The position numbers and the translations under genes are program-made. Positions 61,685-64,000 of a stretch of 64,000 nt of DNA are shown here, piece by piece. Source of the stretch: Rhodococcus sovatensis (lineage in GTDB: Bacteria > Actinomycetota > Actinomycetes > Mycobacteriales > Mycobacteriaceae). The stretch spans positions 3,472,001 through 3,536,000 of the forward strand of contig NZ_CP147846.1 of the NCBI RefSeq assembly GCF_037327425.1, in the 5' to 3' direction. The stretch's first letter is position 1; each line of letters starts with the position of its first letter. The notes under the pieces were generated by a model that was not told where the DNA came from, did no database searches, and saw only the letters and a program-made list of their open reading frames with translations.

Positions 61685-62968
61685 CTAGCCGAGCAGGCCC
61701 CAGTCCTCGAGTCCGTCGTACAACGGGACGCTCTGCGCGAGCTTGACGACGCGCTCCTTCAGGGAATCGCTGGCCACACCTGTCGCGAGGGCGGTACCGA
61801 TGATGTCGGCGACCTCGGTGAACTCGGCTTCGCCGAACCCACGCGTCGCCAGTGCCGCGGTGCCGATACGCAGGCCGGAAGTGACCATCGGCGGACGCGG
61901 GTCGAACGGGACAGCGTTGCGGTTGACGGTGATGCCGACCTCGTGCAGAAGGTCCTCGGCCTGCTGGCCGTCGAGCTGGCTGTTGCGCAGGTCCACTAGC
62001 GCGAGGTGAACGTCGGTGCCGCCGGTCAGCACCGACACGCCCTTCTCTGCGACATCGGCGCCGTTCAGGCGTTCGGCCAGCAGTGAGGCGCCGAGGAGTG
62101 TGCGCTCCTGACGTTCCTTGAACTCGGGCGTCGCGGCGATCTTGAAGGCGACGGCCTTGGCTGCGATGGCGTGCATGAGTGGCCCACCCTGCTGGCCGGG
62201 GAAGACCGCGGAGTTGATCTTCTTGGCCCACTCCTTCTTGGCGAGGATCAGGCCGGAGCGAGGACCGCCGAGCGTCTTGTGCACTGTCGAAGACACGACG
62301 TCCGCGTACGGGACGGGCGAGGGGTGCAAGCCTGCCGCCACGAGACCGGCGAAGTGAGCCATGTCGACCCACAGCAGCGCACCGACCTCGTCGGCGATGG
62401 AACGAAACGCCTCGAAATCCTGATGCCGCGGGTATGCAGACCAACCGGCGATGAGAACCTGCGGCTTGGCCTGGACGGCCTGCTTGCGCACCTCGTCCAT
62501 GTCGATCCGGTGGTCTTCTTTGCTGACGCCGTAGGACTCGACCTCGTAGAGCTTGCCGGAGAAGTTGAGCTTCATGCCATGTGTGAGGTGCCCACCGTGT
62601 GCCAGATCGAGGCCCATGATCTTGTCACCCGGGTTGATCAGCGCCATCAGCACCGCGGCGTTGGCCTGAGCACCCGCGTGCGGCTGGACGTTGGCGAACT
62701 CGGCACCGAACAGTTCTTTGGCCCGGTTGCGCGCGAGATCCTCGACGACGTCGACGTGTTCGCAACCGCCGTAGTAACGACGGCCGGGGTAGCCCTCGGC
62801 GTACTTGTTGGTCAGAACGCTGCCCTGAGCCTGCAGCACGGCGCGCGGGACGAAGTTCTCGGACGCGATCATCTCGAGGGTGTCGCGCTGGCGACCGAGC
62901 TCACCCGCCATGGCTTCGGCGACCTCGGGGTCGAGCTCGGCCAAAGACAGGTTGTTGACGTCGGTCAT
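61685..62968 (-). CDS. glyA: Serine hydroxymethyltransferase
   Basis: This 427-aa PLP enzyme interconverts serine and glycine with tetrahydrofolate. The PLP Lys is in STVHKTLGGPRSG (about residue 229). ASENFVPRAVLQAQGS, NKYAEGYPGRRYYGGCEHVD and HAGAQANAAVLMAL are classical. ATG 62968 gives the normal N-terminus, with GGAG 9 nt upstream; earlier in-frame codons are excluded by family length. M. tuberculosis glyA1 is likewise near desA2 and phoH2. Confidence 0.98.
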   Translation of the reverse strand: MTDVNNLSLAELDPEVAEAMAGELGRQRDTLEMIASENFVPRAVLQAQGSVLTNKYAEGYPGRRYYGGCEHVDVVEDLARNRAKELFGAEFANVQPHAGAQANAAVLMALINPGDKIMGLDLAHGGHLTHGMKLNFSGKLYEVESYGVSKEDHRIDMDEVRKQAVQAKPQVLIAGWSAYPRHQDFEAFRSIADEVGALLWVDMAHFAGLVAAGLHPSPVPYADVVSSTVHKTLGGPRSGLILAKKEWAKKINSAVFPGQQGGPLMHAIAAKAVAFKIAATPEFKERQERTLLGASLLAERLNGADVAEKGVSVLTGGTDVHLALVDLRNSQLDGQQAEDLLHEVGITVNRNAVPFDPRPPMVTSGLRIGTAALATRGFGEAEFTEVADIIGTALATGVASDSLKERVVKLAQSVPLYDGLEDWGLLG

Positions 62969-63061
62969 TTCAAGAATCTCCAAAGGAACGCGGCGAGGTG
63001 GGCGTACACAGCTTAAGATATGCGCCCTCGGCACCCGTGTGCGCATGGTTGCCGCCCGCCG

Positions 63062-64000
63062 TCACGCCCAGCTTTCCGGGGTGCGCAGCGCACTCGGAAC
63101 GAGCGGCTCGTCGAGGAGCCGACCGAACAGCGCCGAGCGCTCGCCGACCGTCGCACCGCGGTTCAGCCAACCGTCGAGAAGCTTGTATCCCTCGACGTAC
63201 GTGCTGATGTATGCCCGCCACAGCGGCGAGGACAAGAACTTCAAGCTTTGACGCGCCCGCTTGGGCGACGTCAGTGACCACCGCTCCAAATATGCCGCGA
63301 CGTCGTCGTGCGACTTGTGCTGGTCGTGCAGCAACAGAGCCGCATCTTGACGGACCCCGAGCAGCTGACTGGACGCAGCCGACAATCGCTCGGCCTTCTC
63401 TCCGTCGAATCGAAGCCCCAGATCGGCGTAGATCTCTTGCGCCCACATCCCCCAGCCTGGCCCGACGATGGACTTCAGAGCCAGATCGGCAAGCCCTTCG
63501 GCCATCAAGCACTGCGGGGTGTTGACGAGGAACAGTGTCTGCTCCAGCTGACCGGCCGAGACAAGTCCGGCTTCCTTGCGGCAGTGCTCGGTGTGGTGGC
63601 CGGGATACGCCTCGTGCGCGATCAGGTACGGCAGGTGCGCCATCTGCTGATCCAGGTCGGAATTGATCGCCACTGTGGACGTGTAGTTGCCGAGGTAGTA
63701 GTTGAATCCGGACCACGGCTTGTCGCCGACGACTTCGTAGTTCACCTGCTCGGTCTCCGGCAGTGCGTACTCGGCGCGAACCCGGTCACGAAGGGCGCTC
63801 GAAAAAGCGTCGACGCAGTCCTGAAGTCGGTCCGCGGGCACGACGTCTGCAGACCGGTGTGCCGCGAGACGTTCGGCAAGCGAGCCTGGACCGTCGAGCA
63901 CCTCGTCCATTCGTCGATGTGCCTCCCGGTACTCATCCTGATCACCCGGCTCGATCCGGACATCGAAGTATGCGAAGACCTCGTCGACGAAACCGATGTC
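63062..64000 (-). CDS. DUF885 family zinc-peptidase-like protein, 5' end cut by window edge
   Basis: The 312 visible residues are the C-terminal half of a DUF885 protein and are open to the right edge. The zinc motif is LIAHEAYPGHHTEHCR (HExxGHH-like), and the third ligand Glu may be in LMAEGLADLALK. The end (DGWLNRGATVGERSALFGRLLDEPLVPSALRTPESWA) is complete. Family members are predicted metallo-carboxypeptidases acting in the cytoplasm or, with a signal peptide, outside; the missing N-terminus prevents a choice. It precedes glyA on the same strand with a 93-bp gap. Confidence 0.88.
   Translation of the reverse strand, partial: DIGFVDEVFAYFDVRIEPGDQDEYREAHRRMDEVLDGPGSLAERLAAHRSADVVPADRLQDCVDAFSSALRDRVRAEYALPETEQVNYEVVGDKPWSGFNYYLGNYTSTVAINSDLDQQMAHLPYLIAHEAYPGHHTEHCRKEAGLVSAGQLEQTLFLVNTPQCLMAEGLADLALKSIVGPGWGMWAQEIYADLGLRFDGEKAERLSAASSQLLGVRQDAALLLHDQHKSHDDVAAYLERWSLTSPKRARQSLKFLSSPLWRAYISTYVEGYKLLDGWLNRGATVGERSALFGRLLDEPLVPSALRTPESWA

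Overview
The window reads as chromosome of a mycolic-acid-containing actinobacterium, most likely Rhodococcus (or the closely related Rhodococcoides). It has a high G+C content with GC-rich third codon positions, many GTG starts and tight ATGA/GTGA gene overlaps. Marker functions point the same way: a mycolyltransferase-type esterase, PimE and LpqW (PIM/LAM pathway), MshB (mycothiol), FbiC plus an LLM oxidoreductase (coenzyme F420), and a Tat-exported Rv2525c-type protein. No rRNA, tRNA, CRISPR array, transposase or phage gene was seen.

Layout, left to right. Positions 1-14400 follow the order of Mycobacterium tuberculosis Rv1173-Rv1157c as I remember it: fbiC (cut by the left edge), an Rv1171-like membrane protein, mshB, lpqW, typA, mutT2, a pterin dehydratase, pimE and an Ala/Pro-rich secreted protein. 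A small acetyltransferase, a PH-domain membrane pair and a family-5 uracil-DNA glycosylase are added beside fbiC. A 52-codon gene sits between mshB and the Rv1171-like gene. Positions 14400-28900 are accessory: an MFS exporter, a DUF1906 Tat protein, TerD, a second Ala-rich secreted protein paralogous to the first, a WS/DGAT-like acyltransferase, a cutinase-like hydrolase, an SRPBCC and a VOC protein, a mycolyltransferase, amylosucrase, an AraC-type regulator, an AlkZ-like winged-helix protein, and an ABC-2 transporter. The ATPase gene of that transporter carries an amber codon exactly at the Walker B catalytic glutamate. Next to it lies an internally deleted NUC1-type nuclease remnant.

Positions 28968-63000 correspond to M. 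tuberculosis Rv1112-Rv1093: ychF, then (after insertions) the Rv1111c-like protein, ispH, the Rv1109c-like protein, xseA-xseB, DUF4245, glpX, fumC, desA2-like, phoH2 and glyA. The main insertion between ychF and the Rv1111c homologue carries carbon-metabolism genes (eda-edd with a divergent ROK regulator, cstA-ybdD) and a genome-maintenance block (Ada/AlkA fusion, ogt, sbcC-sbcD, rmuC). A lipoprotein beta-lactamase-like hydrolase with an epoxide-hydrolase-like protein, and a large LuxR-type (LAL) regulator with a small divergent target gene, are inserted between desA2 and glyA. The right edge cuts a DUF885 metallopeptidase-like gene.

Non-coding structure is notable. A dispersed palindromic family with core CAGTGGCACGGTTAAGTGCA and its mirror occurs three times (24.3, 45.1 and 56.8 kb), and one copy supplies the C-terminus and stop codon of the AraC regulator. 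Three very long hairpins with TCG triloops sit at gene ends (9.0, 53.7 and 61.6 kb). A CRP/GlxR-type GTGA-N6-TCAC box lies just upstream of cstA. An 8-bp inverted repeat overlaps the Shine-Dalgarno of the small gene at 61.3 kb. I see no single convincing new multi-gene system; the most testable leads are the amber ABC ATPase, the repeat families, the 52-aa gene and the altered metal ligands of the desaturase-like protein.
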